From Siphonodentalium dalli (Eukaryota > Mollusca > Scaphopoda > Gadilida > Siphonodentaliidae): 64,000 bases of DNA. A program made the translations under genes and the position numbers. Position 1 is the first letter of the stretch, and each line of letters begins with the position of its first letter. Positions 10,942 through 21,399 of this stretch are shown here, in pieces. The DNA is taken from NCBI GenBank assembly GCA_032622095.1, contig CP136066.1, positions 111,251,319 through 111,315,318 of the forward strand. The letters are read 5' to 3'. The notes under the pieces were generated by a model that did not search any database, had not been told where the DNA came from, and saw only the letters and a program-made list of their open reading frames with translations.

Positions 10942-12045
10942 AGAAGGTGACCCGACTTCGTCCGGGCTTTGACCTTGAATTGTCCATTTTGAAGGTCAAG
11001 GTCAAGTGGGGTAACGATTTGACCAGTCCAAAACACTGCCCGGGCAAAAGTACCCGACAAACGTGCCCGTCGAAATCCATCCGGTTTTACCCGATTTGAC
11101 CTTGAATTGATCATTTTGAAGGTCTGGTCGGGGTCACGATTGGACCCGTCCAAAACAATCGGTGAACAAAAGTAACCCAACGTATCAAATTTCGTCGAAA
11201 TCCCATCAAAATTGGCGATTTGACCTTGAAGTTACCCGATTTCAAGGTAAAGGTCACGTCGCACGGGCAAATGAATATGCTTATGAGACTCGCCATAAGA
11301 AAGTACCCCCACATACCAAGTTTCATCGAAATCCCGTGATATTCGGGCGTTTGACCTTGAAATGACCCGATTTCAACGTCCGGGCTTTGACCTTGAATTG
11401 TCCATTTTGAAGGTCAAGGTCAAGTGGGGTCACGATTTGACCAGTCCAAAAACACTGCCCGGACAAAAGTACCCGACAAACGTGCCCGTCGAAATCCATC
11501 CGGTTTTACCCGATTTGACCTTGAATTGATCATTTTGAAGGTCAAGGTCAGGTCGGGGTCACGATTTGACCCGTCCAAAATACCCAGTGGACAAAAGTAA
11601 CCCCACGTATCAAATTTCGTCGAAATCCCATCAAAATTGGCGATTTGACCTTGAAGTTACCCGATTTCAAGGTCAAGGTCACGTCGCACGGGCAAATGAA
11701 TATGCTTATGAGACTCGCCATAAGAAGGTACCCCCACATACCAATTTTCATCGAAATCCCGTGATATTCGGGCGTTTGACCTTGAAATGACTTGATTTCA
11801 AGGTCAAGGTCACGTCGCACGGACAAATGAATATGCTTATGAGACTCGCCATAAGAAAGAACCTCCACATACCAAGTTTCATCGAAATCCCGTGATATTC
11901 GGGCGTTTGACCTTGAAATGACCCGATTTCAAGGTCAAGGTCATGTCGCACGGACAAATTAATATGCCTATGTTCGTCCCCGGCCGAAAATACCCCCACA
12001 TACCAAGTTTCATCGAAATCGGGTGGGACGTTTTCGAGTTCATCG
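10942..12045. repeat. tandem array rich in TCAAGGTCA/TGACCTTGA
   Basis: Begins ACTAGAAGGTGACCCGACTTCGTCCGGG. A block of about 417 bp at 10962-11379 is repeated at 11380-11797, followed by two further units of about 130 bp (about 11777-12020). Each sub-unit carries the motif TGACCTTGA and/or TCAAGGTCA; I count about 18 perfect copies by eye. The array ends with GACGTTTTCGAGTTCATCGCGAAC and runs into a CA-type microsatellite. A diverged relative is at 19020-19590. Overlapping frames on both strands are not considered genes. Confidence 0.8.
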
Positions 12046-12113
12046 CGAACACACACACAGACACACACACAGACACACACACAGACACACAGATCTTCCA
12101 AAATATATAATAG

Positions 12114-12146
<33 letters not shown>

Positions 12147-12165
12147 GGTGTGTGTGTGTGCAACA
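12046..12165. repeat. (ACACACACAG)n and (TG)n microsatellites
   Basis: Several ACACACACAG units at about 12050-12090, a short ATATA stretch, then a TG run at 12121-12160. The LINE begins directly after it. Confidence 0.9.
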
Positions 12166-13470
12166 ATCATATCTGTACTTTTATTTGCTGACGACACGAC
12201 CCTCCATACATCAAACAACGATATGCGTGAATTAAAATTATATATGAACACTGAACTAGAAAACTTTAACCAATGCTGTTCTGCAAACTATCTGCAAATA
12301 AATCCATCTAAATGTAAATATCTCCTCCCACACCCTATGAACAATTCTCATAGAGGTAACAACTTATCAATTCGAATCAACAAAACAGAAATAACTCAGG
12401 TTGGCAACAATAGATCGGAAAAAATCGGTTACATACCTGGCATAAAAATTCCATCAACATATAAATTTTGTGTGTGCTAAAATTAGCAGTACGAATTACT
12501 CTCTCAACAAAATCAAGCATTTTTTACCCCGTGAAGCACTGAAATCCTTGTATTATTCATTAGTTCACAGCCATTTGATATATGCAATTCAAATATGGGG
12601 GAATTCAAATAAAAACACAATGTTTTTAAACTTTAGAAAAAAGCAATGCGCATAATTATTAGGAAGAAATATAAAAGCCACTGTTCAAAAATATGGTAAT
12701 TCTAAAATTTGCTGATCTGCATAACTTACATGCAAATCTCCTAATACACCATTGGTTTCACGATCAACTACCTAGTTCATTTCAAAACTTTTTTTTCACA
12801 ATTTTACAAAATAATACTCGTCAGAATGGAATGCTAATGTCTGGAATACCTAGGAGTGTTTTCTCAGAAGATTTACCAGAACATACTTTTCCAAATATAT
12901 GGAACCAATTAGAACTGAGATAGACTAAAGATCTCCCAACAAGAGCAGTGTTTAAAAACGACTTTTCTCGAACGATCCTATCTACTTGCCAAATGAAACC
13001 AAAATATGCATATAGTAGATGTCCTGACTGTGCTCAGTGAGTAATCCGTCTTAATTTAGTTTATTAATTAAGTAATAAGTAATAATTTAATATTGATTCC
13101 CTAAAAATGATCATCATCCCCAATTTCCTATTTTTTTTTATTCCATTTCATCCCATGAGCCTGAATCATGAACGACCTATGACCTCATCTCCTCAAAACG
13201 TTGCACAGATATATTATACATGCTATGTTATTAGCTGAGCGATGGACGAATATTATTACTAGTATGTTTCTTTTCGAAACAAATGTAAACATTCTATATT
13301 TATTTAAATAATTTAAATAATTCTATGATTTCTTTATATCCTCCGGTTTTGGGGAAAGCAGGAAGACAGCCTTTACAGATTATGCCGTCCCCAATAACTC
13401 ATTGTTTGTATACATTAATTGTGTAAAAATATATGTTATATTGAGTTATGAATAATTAATCATAGTCATA
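12161..13470 (+). pseudogene. 5'-truncated, decayed CR1/Jockey-like LINE
   Basis: The reading frame enters at the reverse-transcriptase catalytic box FADD (12184-12195) followed by TTLHTSNND. It continues with fragments typical of the RT thumb and C-terminus: LNKIKHFLPREALKSLYYS, SHLIYAIQIWG (about 12500-12600) and LIHHWFHDQLPSSFQNFF (about 12735-12790). A frame change near 12475, another before 12693 and an in-frame TAG at 12921-12923 break it. The frame then continues to a Cys-containing end (CPDCAQ, stop at 13038-13040). The 3'UTR carries the hairpin GGGGAAAGCA...TGCCGTCCCC (13351-13392) shared with 5818-5859. Functionally dead. The clade is inferred from motif style only. Confidence 0.8.
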
Positions 13471-13489
13471 TATATGTAGCAGTCACAAA

Positions 13490-14048
13490 TACTCCAGCCC
13501 AACGAAAACAAATGCTGATTTGCAGTGTGGTCCACGCAAGCAGTGAGCAATCAACTGGAATTTAGGCCACGGTGTTAAGAGATATTGTGATCAGCTTTGA
13601 CTTGGTTATGAAGCCTTGACTCAGAACACATCTCAGCACAAAATTTCATTGATCAACATACATGACATGAAAATTATCAAATATAGGAAATTTATTTACT
13701 GGTTTGCCTTTCTAAATTAAAATAATCATTAAATTAAATTCGAATCAAGAATAATTAAGTCTCCTCTCATTATCTTATTATATAATATTATGCATACATG
13801 AACTGCACTTTTGAAAAAAAAAACAATTTTACAGAAGTTCTTGGTACCTGAAAACAGTGAAATTTTTAATATTTTTCATGCATAAAAGCGAAATAAATGA
13901 GGATATAATATCCAATTGTTCGATTGATCTTAAATCTTGTGTCACAATGATCGCTTGTACCGAATTTGACAAAGAAATTCCTGACAGATTTTAAGAAAAT
14001 ACATTGTGAAATACCAGGAAATTCTGGAAAAACGTGTGTCTGACACTT
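13490..14048 (-). repeat. right arm of the composite inverted repeat
   Basis: Inverted counterpart of 9408-9935. Together the arms enclose 3.5 kb holding the inner palindrome, the tandem array and the LINE, suggesting nested insertions into an older long-TIR element. Confidence 0.65.
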
Positions 14049-14420
14049 ACGCATTGTACGAATTATGTATAGTATAGTATAGCGTGTGTGGTTGGACGTG
14101 CCACTGCACATAGTAGTACACGCTGTGCAGAGCGTGGGACAATAATGTGTTCCTTGTCCTTGATTATTCTTGCAGAAAATAGTAGATGATGGATTTTGTC
14201 ATATAAATATCACATCACATGGTGGGCGTTGTGCATTGTCGTGACATATTTGACGTAATTAATGCTTCCGTATCATTTTGTTGCACAACATGAATTAGTT
14301 TTAACCATTTTTTACTTTCGTATAATGCTCGTACTCACCTTGCGCATCGACAGTTACTATGAGTCGAATCACATTGTCAGTTTATGCTATAGAGGGCAGC
14401 ATTTATATTCTGAAATCTTA

Positions 14421-14668
14421 TATCATGCCATGAATCTCTACTCTGGCTAACGCCCGTAGAGATCAAATTCCATCAGTACAAAACCTGGGAACTTTTTGAA
14501 GTTTTGACAGGGAACCTTATAAAGTCTAAAAATAACGCGGGAATATACATCACTTTATGTGAAGACCCCAACGCGAAATTTCACGATTTAAGTGACTTGA
14601 GCAGGTTTTGTATTCGTGGAATATGATCTCTACGGGCGTTGGTCAGAGTAGAGATTCATGGCATGATC
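14421..14668. mobile_element. foldback element family F1, copy 1
   Basis: Arms of about 72 bp (14421-14493 and 14597-14668) share ATCATGCCATGAATCTCTAC, ACGCCCGTAGAGATCA and ATTCCA. Copies of the same family lie at 54404-54577 and, as a fragment, at about 54905-54985. Confidence 0.75.
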
Positions 14669-14869
14669 TACTAAAATCTATAATGTTAGCAAGAATGAAG
14701 CTTTCCATTAAATAATTATTTGCAGATAAAATTCTACCAATCAGCGACTGAGGCGATCGCTTACTGCAATGGGAATTCTTTGTTCACCCTAATGTTTTAT
14801 ATCCGTGCATACTGTCAGTGTTAAATTGTCTATTAGTCAAATCATAGTAATCAATATTTTTCATTTTGA

Positions 14870-15187
14870 ATGACAATAGTCATATATTTCACAAATAAAG
14901 AAAAAACATATTATATAGTCTCGGGTGTATTATATCACGTAGACGACGGGCACTGTAAAACTATTTATGTTGATGCATTGTCTCCTAGCAACCATACGCT
15001 CATGTCATGTGATGACTTTGTATTGCAGTTTGTGGAAAATGGTCATAACGCCAAGTTCCCAGTACACGACATCATGTCGTCATTTAACAGCGAAGAGGTT
15101 AATCAGGGCCATTGGATTCATCATATCACAGAGGTGCCATTAGAGACGTTTGGTGATAATTGCCTCCAACATTTTCATCCAATTTAG
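14870..15187 (+). other. unrecognised open frame of 105 codons
   Basis: Starts MTIVIYFTNKEKT and reads without stop to 15187. Composition is protein-like (acidic and His-rich, HVDDGHCK, HITEVPLETFGD), with no signal peptide or membrane helix. I recognise no family and see no splice context or duplicate, so this may be a relic of a mobile-element protein or chance. Confidence 0.2.
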
Positions 15188-15364
15188 CACACCACCCCTC
15201 CGCACCCCTGACTCCGACATGGTAATTTTTAACCCGAGATTATCTTCCTTATTAAAGTTTACGCCAGTTAGACACCTTTTGGGACCTACAAATAGTGTCC
15301 CGTTGATTTCTTTAGTGAACAATATAGAAAAGATTAAACTCTATATATATGATACTGCACAACG

Positions 15365-15850
15365 TGTGAAGGTGGAACTATGGGCCTATATATAGGGAAT
15401 GAGCTACTGAGGATATATTGGCCTTTATTTTTGTTCGTTTGATGTTTTTTTTTTCCACACATAGGTGGAGTGTTCTCGACATGAAGTATGCATTTGTTGT
15501 CTTTTGTCATACATGTATTCAGAATGAATGTCGTGTATACCATGTGACATGACGTCTGAAGCCACGCGTATGCATGGGTCCAGCCAGCGTGGATAAGAAA
15601 TCACTTATCTCTTAGTCATCTCCATATCACAACCAGACCCTCTCGATCACAGCAGCAGCGCTTGGAAATCGACGAGAAATGTGCTAATTGAGCCCACAAG
15701 TGTGCGTCATTCAGACATGTCGCAGGGGTGTCCATCTGCTCACCGACCCATCTAGTGTAAACAGAATAGAGCGTTGATTCAATATATGGTTTGTTGGACA
15801 AGAAAACGACAAAAACATGCGATCTTCCAGCGCTTTTGAAAAATATTTCA
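15365..15850 (+). repeat. diverged dispersed repeat R2, copy 1
   Basis: Shares ordered landmarks with 17028-17570: GGCCTATATATA, GGCCTTTATTTTTGTTC, GATATGAAGTATG/GACATGAAGTATG, GTCTGAAG-CCAC, TTCAGACATGTC, and AAGAAAACGACAAAAACATG. Strong divergence between landmarks indicates an old duplication or two copies of one element. Confidence 0.6.
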
Positions 15851-16136
15851 TTTTTGTTCACCGACGAGTGCACGAATTAAATATGTTAAAGAAACTGTTA
15901 AAGAGTAATAAACAACCAAAGTAATTTCTTATTAAGAACAGTTCAAAACTTTAAATATTCATCGACGGGCGAGTAGTTATGCCTCATCCCTGTTGATTAC
16001 TTCTTATGGAAGATCAGGTACTAAGTCCAACAGACAGTCTTAGATTATGTTGAACTTATTCATATATTAAGCACATTTACCATTGAATTCAAAGTAGTTT
16101 CTCTGATTGTCGTCTGCTTGTATGAACTGAACATCC

Positions 16137-16364
16137 TTACATGAGGAGAATAGACCATTCCAATGTATATTTTGTAAATTCGTGGGAGATCCATTCAATA
16201 ATCAGAGGGATAATATCTGTAACACAATATTTAAGATCAATCGAACCATTGGATATTATATCCTCATTTACTTCACTTTGATGCATGAAAAATATATAAA
16301 ATTTCACTGATTTCAGGTGCCAAGAACTTTCGTAAAATATGTTGTCCGGTTCTAATTCTGACAA
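16137..16364 (+). repeat. solo copy of the 9.4/13.5-kb arm repeat
   Basis: Contains the ordered motifs AACACAATATTTAAGA, ATTATATCCTCATTTACTTC and CCAAGAACTT found in the arms at 9408-9935 and 13490-14048. No gene. Confidence 0.55.
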
Positions 16365-17027
16365 TCGCGGATTTTTTTTTATCAGACCTCATGGAAGATA
16401 TCCTGATCTGAGCAAATTTTGCAGAAAATGTTGCTTCCCGGTGTTCGGTTGTTTCTACATGCAGTGGACTGATCTCCCAGTGTAATTAACCCTCTGGTCG
16501 ATCTTTCATCTACTAACAAAACTGAATAGTTTGTTGTATATGAAACCGGCATATCGCCATACTATTATGATTGCATAAAAATAATCTTTGAGCAATAGTC
16601 TGGGCGTTAACATATCTGTTTTGGTCACCAAAGTACACGTATACAATGTACATGGTGACTCCACCATCTTTCAACTGTCCGGATTCTATGGCATAAATTT
16701 GATTGAGTATCGCGGTGCCTCTTGCTTCAAATCATCAACATACAAGCGACATACATGCCTATTTCATTATTCCTAAATTCAACTGTAGCCTTCACACACA
16801 AGGTGGATTACTCGATTCAACCAATTCCGAAGTATGTGTATATTTTCCGAGTTTACACACACACCAAACATAAAACGTACATTTACTATATATACATGGC
16901 TTGTAAACATGCACTAAGTAAGTTTCCAGTCGTTTACGTGAGTTTGAAAAGATTGCCACACAAACAAAGGGTAACTAAAATATCATAGAGACGAATATGT
17001 ATTATATTTAAATCTATGCCAATGCAC

Positions 17028-17570
17028 ACATCGTGGTGGTAGAACTATAGGCCTATATATAAGGCATATGCTAATGAAGATATATACATATATATAGGCC
17101 TTTATTTTTGTTCATTTGTTGTCCCAGCCCACACGACTAGGATCTATTTGAGACATATACACTGTTGAGTGCTGCCGATATGAAGTATGTTTTAGTGGTC
17201 TTTTTAAAAGGTCGATCCTACTTGTGCCCGTAAACATTGGTTTCTCGGGATAAACCCGATTTGTCAAACATATGATCAGAATGAAGGCCGTATGCGTCGC
17301 ATGATGTCTGAAGTCCACACATGCATGGAGCCACCTAGCTTGTGTATAAGATATACTTAGCCGTTGGTCCCCTCTGGCATAACCTGCATGGTTCTCTCGA
17401 TCGCAACCAACAGCAGTGCTCGGAAGTTTACGAAATATGTAAATGGTGCTCATAAATGTGATTCAGACATGTCAAAATGGGTGTATATATCTGTCCAGCT
17501 AGCCCTTTAGTTTCAACAGAGTATATGGTTTGTAACGCAAGAAAACGACAAAAACATGCGATTTTGCAAT
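17028..17570 (+). repeat. diverged dispersed repeat R2, copy 2
   Basis: Counterpart of 15365-15850, about 1.7 kb downstream in the same orientation. It includes an internal segment (about 17200-17270) absent from copy 1. Confidence 0.6.
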
Positions 17571-17763
17571 ATTGCATTTTTTTCACCACACGCGTGATTT
17601 GTTCTCAATTTTGCAGCTGTTATACATGTGCAATCAATGTCGTTTTCGATGCATCTGTCGGCGAAAAGAAGTGTCTGATGCCGAAAACGACGTTGATTAC
17701 TTATAATTACGACAATCCCCATCAATTAGTTGATCATTAAACTAGATTTATGAAGAGACTATA

Positions 17764-18692
17764 TTAAGGTTTAACCAAACCAGTCCAATATTGCCTCCAG
17801 GGATGTTTTTCAAATTTTAAAATTGATAGAAAAGTATCAAAAACGTCACAAAATTCAAAGAAAACAACAATCAATGTATCATATGTAGTTTACAACACTA
17901 TACTGGTAGCAGATTAAAACATATATAGCACATATTTACCAACCACTCTCTTGACTTCGTGCGCACGTACAGACAAAACAGTCAGCTAATTTCCATAAAA
18001 GAAAGTACAACAGGATTCAGGAGAACTCCATAAGAAACGCTTTGTTGAGAAATTCACATTTTATAGTAACAAAACGTATTTAATTAAAATTTTCCAAAGC
18101 CATGGTATGTGTTGTGGCTCAACTTCACCAGAAAGCAAACAGCTTGATTTGACTCTGACTGTAATTATGCAAGGTCAGATTCCCTCAGCAAACCAGCTTA
18201 TATTTTAACATGGCCAGCCTTGTCCAAATCCCAATCAGGATTAATCAAGAGATTACTCAATGAATTCCCACCAGCAAGTTTACAATGGATACAGTCATTG
18301 CCAAATACTGCTGTGTGATATCTGGTTGTGTCATTTCAAAATTTGATCACTCGCTTCAAAAACATGAGAATTAAATCATGTTTTGTGCTGTAATATATGG
18401 ATTTCTCAACAAAGCGTTCTTGACTGAGAACTCACCAACCAGGATTCAGTTTTGTTTGTGGAAATTTCTCAACAACAGACCCTGTAAGTGTGCACAAAGT
18501 CAGATTTCAGTTCGGAAGAAAGTATCAAATATTTCCAATTTCTGTCACAGGTAAAGTGTTATTTACTATATATAATATACGTATAGTTGGTTTTAGCTTC
18601 TCATGTGAAGTTTGTGCCAGTTTTTTCTCTATTTAAAAAATTACCCAAATTTGAACCGGAGTCCATATTGGAGTGCTTTGGTTAAGCCTTAA
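17764..18692. mobile_element. non-autonomous element with TTAA target duplication
   Basis: TTAA at 17764-17767 and 18689-18692 flanks inverted ends of about 31 bp of the form GG(T/C)TTAACCAAA-CA-TCCAATAT. Inside, a second inverted pair, AAGAAACGCTTTGTTGAGAA (18032-18053) and its complement (18401-18421), marks a nested MITE. TTAA duplication is characteristic of piggyBac-type transposases, although the ends do not begin with CCC as canonical piggyBac does. No transposase frame is present. Confidence 0.65.
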
Positions 18693-19019
18693 AACCCTAA
18701 AATAGTAAACCAAGTGATAATTGTGTCTGGACTTCTCATTCATCTTCTCTTTTAACGGAAATTGGAAATTGGGTCGAGAATTAATTAACTACACAAAAGG
18801 AAGACACCACACCAGTAAACTACAAGAAAACCATAGTCAGAAATGGTAACGCCACCAATATCATATTATTAGCCATAAATATAAATTATAATACAATTAT
18901 TCTAAAAACTAGCTTTCAAATTTTATGTGGGAAATTTGCATACTTCCATATTTAAAATTTTCCCGTTTCTCGTGTTATACATTACTTTCTTCAAACTGTC
19001 TACTTTATTACACAAGCTG

Positions 19020-19590
19020 ATGGGCCCGACTTCGTCCGGGCTGTTTCCCATCTGATTTCCGGCGAAAGGCGCGATTTGACCTTCAATTGACTATTTCGAA
19101 AGTCAAGGTCAGGGTCATGATTTGACCCGTCCAAAACACCCCCACCCGGAGAAAAGTACCCATAGGTATCAAATTTCGTCGAAATCCGTCCGTTTTACCC
19201 CACTTGACCTTTAATTAACAATTTTGAAGGTCAAGGTAAGGTCGGAGTCATGAATTGACCCGTCCAAAACACTCCCCCGACAAAAGTAACCATATGTATC
19301 AAATTTCGTCGAAATCCATCCGTTTTACCCGATTTGACCTTTGATTGACCACATTGAAGATCAATGTCACGCCGAGGTCACGATTTGACCCGTTCAAAAC
19401 ACTCCCCGGACAAAAGTATCCCTAGGTATCAAATTTCGCCGAAATTTGTCCGTTTTACCCAAATTGACCTTGCATTGACAGTTTTAAAGGTCAAGGTCAG
19501 GTCGAGGTCACGATTTGACCCGTCCAAAACACTTCCCGGACACAAATACCCATAAGTATCAAATTACGTTGAAATCTATGGAAAGCCGAA
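19020..19590. repeat. second TCAAGGTCA-type tandem array
   Basis: Begins CCCGACTTCGTCCGGG as the 10.9-kb array does. It has about four units of about 121 bp with TTGACC, GACCCGTCCAAAACAC, GACAAAAGTA and AAATTTCGTCGAAATC. Only two perfect TCAAGGTCA sites remain, so it is more decayed than the first array. Confidence 0.75.
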
Positions 19591-20359
19591 GAGGACATGT
19601 TAGTTGCTAATTGCTAGATATACGACGCACGCCTTGTCGCGGTATTTTAAAGGTGTTTCAAACTAGGAGATAGAAGTATTCTGCGTTTCAAATGGTGACG
19701 AATTATAGTATTTTATTCAAATTTTATGGCATAAATTGTGATTAACCATTTGGAGAGTATCTGTAACGTTATATACATGACGTCATGAGTAAATTTAACG
19801 TCAACTTCATAGCAATAATTATTAACAAGTTCGGGTCAAAAGGTCCAATAATTCGTTTTAATTTATGTGCATTTTTTTTTAACGTGTGTTATCATAATCG
19901 ATTGCACTTATACATTTGGGACATTATATTAATCAAAATAACTCCTATACAAATCATTTATAAATCAGATGATTTATTGAAGTTATGTCTACGTAAAATA
20001 ACAGTTCCTGAAACGACATATATGTCGTTCTACTCCTCAACCGATAGACGACATATATCTCGTTCTACTCGCCAAAGGGTTAAAACCGTATATACTATAA
20101 ACAAATGAATGACTCGAAAATTAAGTGGGCCTTTAAACAAAGTCACAATTGCAGTTAGGCTCATCTCATACTCGTCTATTCAGCGATATTCTGCTGCGCA
20201 GTTTGTTATAGCCTCCAGTATGTATTGAGCCCCACTGTTATAATTCGCCTTTAGCAGACGTACTCTTGCCTCAGATTATTGAGATATTAGGTCACACGTA
20301 ATGACATTAAATCGCATGGGAAACATAGCAATTGTGTGGGCTGCTTGGCGTGAATATGT

Positions 20360-21150
20360 AATGAGAAATAAGGTCATACGTAATGACATTAAAATCAAGA
20401 AAACCCGCGAAAACAAAACAAAATCACATTTAATGTTTTAAGTTATTTCCTTCATAAAAAGAATCTTCGTGATAATGAACCCTCTCAATACTTTAGAATA
20501 TATAATTAACCTTAAAATAACATACACAGGTCTTCGGAATACAGAACCTTCGGAATAACGAACCTTCGGATTGGTGAACCTTCGGAATAGCGAACATTCA
20601 GAGAAATTTCGGAATAGTGGACCTTCGGGATAGTAAACCTTCGGAATAGACATGCCCCCCAATATTCATATTATATGCCCAGAGTTCAAAGGTATGGGCC
20701 CATAAAATGATAAATTAGGCCCTTAAAATATTGAACTCCAAATTGGAGCCCACACAGAACATCCCTTAAGTCAACTGTACCTGTGTCATGTCCCAATGCG
20801 GGAGGGTCCATATATACCACAACATTCATATTATATGCCAAGAATTCAAAGGCATGGGCACACGTAATCACATTAAATCTCAAGAAAACCCGCGAAAACA
20901 AAACAAAATCACATTTAATGTTCTAAGTTAAGTTATTTCCTCCTGTATCTGTATCGGTATGCGCGCAGGATCAGTTCGGATGTGAGCGCACACTCCATAA
21001 AAAGAATCTTTGTGATAATGAACCCTCTCAAATTAGTCTCAATACTTTACAATATAGAATTAACCTAAAAATAACAAAGACCTTCGGAATAGAGAACATT
21101 CGGAATAGCGGACCTTCGGGATAGCGAACCTTCATAATAGAAACATGTCC
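20360..21150. repeat. direct repeat pair with ACCTTCGGAATAG minisatellite
   Basis: Two related segments (about 20360-20655 and 20855-21145) share AAGAAAACCCGCGAAAACAA, AATCACATTTAATGTT and GATAATGAACCCTCTCAA. Each ends in a short minisatellite of about 15-17 bp units of the form AACCTTCGGAATAGCG. TTCATATTATATGCC is also duplicated between them. Confidence 0.7.
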
Positions 21151-21399
21151 CCACAATTACACCGGTGACGTAAACACACGTGATAATCTTTGTCGTACTA
21201 TCGTGACTCTATCGGTACGGTTTATACTCAAGTACGAAATAACCATAATACATTCGCCCAGTGGATTATCGATCGACCACAGAATATGAAAAACTCTACA
21301 CCAGCGTACACCACTGTGTGGCGTAATTAAACTGTACTTGCTGGTGTAAAATTCACTTATTTAAAATTATTCTAGAACATCTATTGTCAAGACACTCAG

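Noticed and set aside
10942-12045. CRISPR-like repeat array
   Set aside because: Units are long, contiguous and all similar; no short repeat with unique spacers, and the DNA is clearly eukaryotic.
12023-12251. Cys/Val- or His/Thr-repeat peptides
   Set aside because: Pure translation of CA/TG microsatellites.
19009-19040. Hammerhead ribozyme start (CTGATG next to a CG-rich stem)
   Set aside because: The required GAAA after stem II is absent, so no hammerhead core can be formed.
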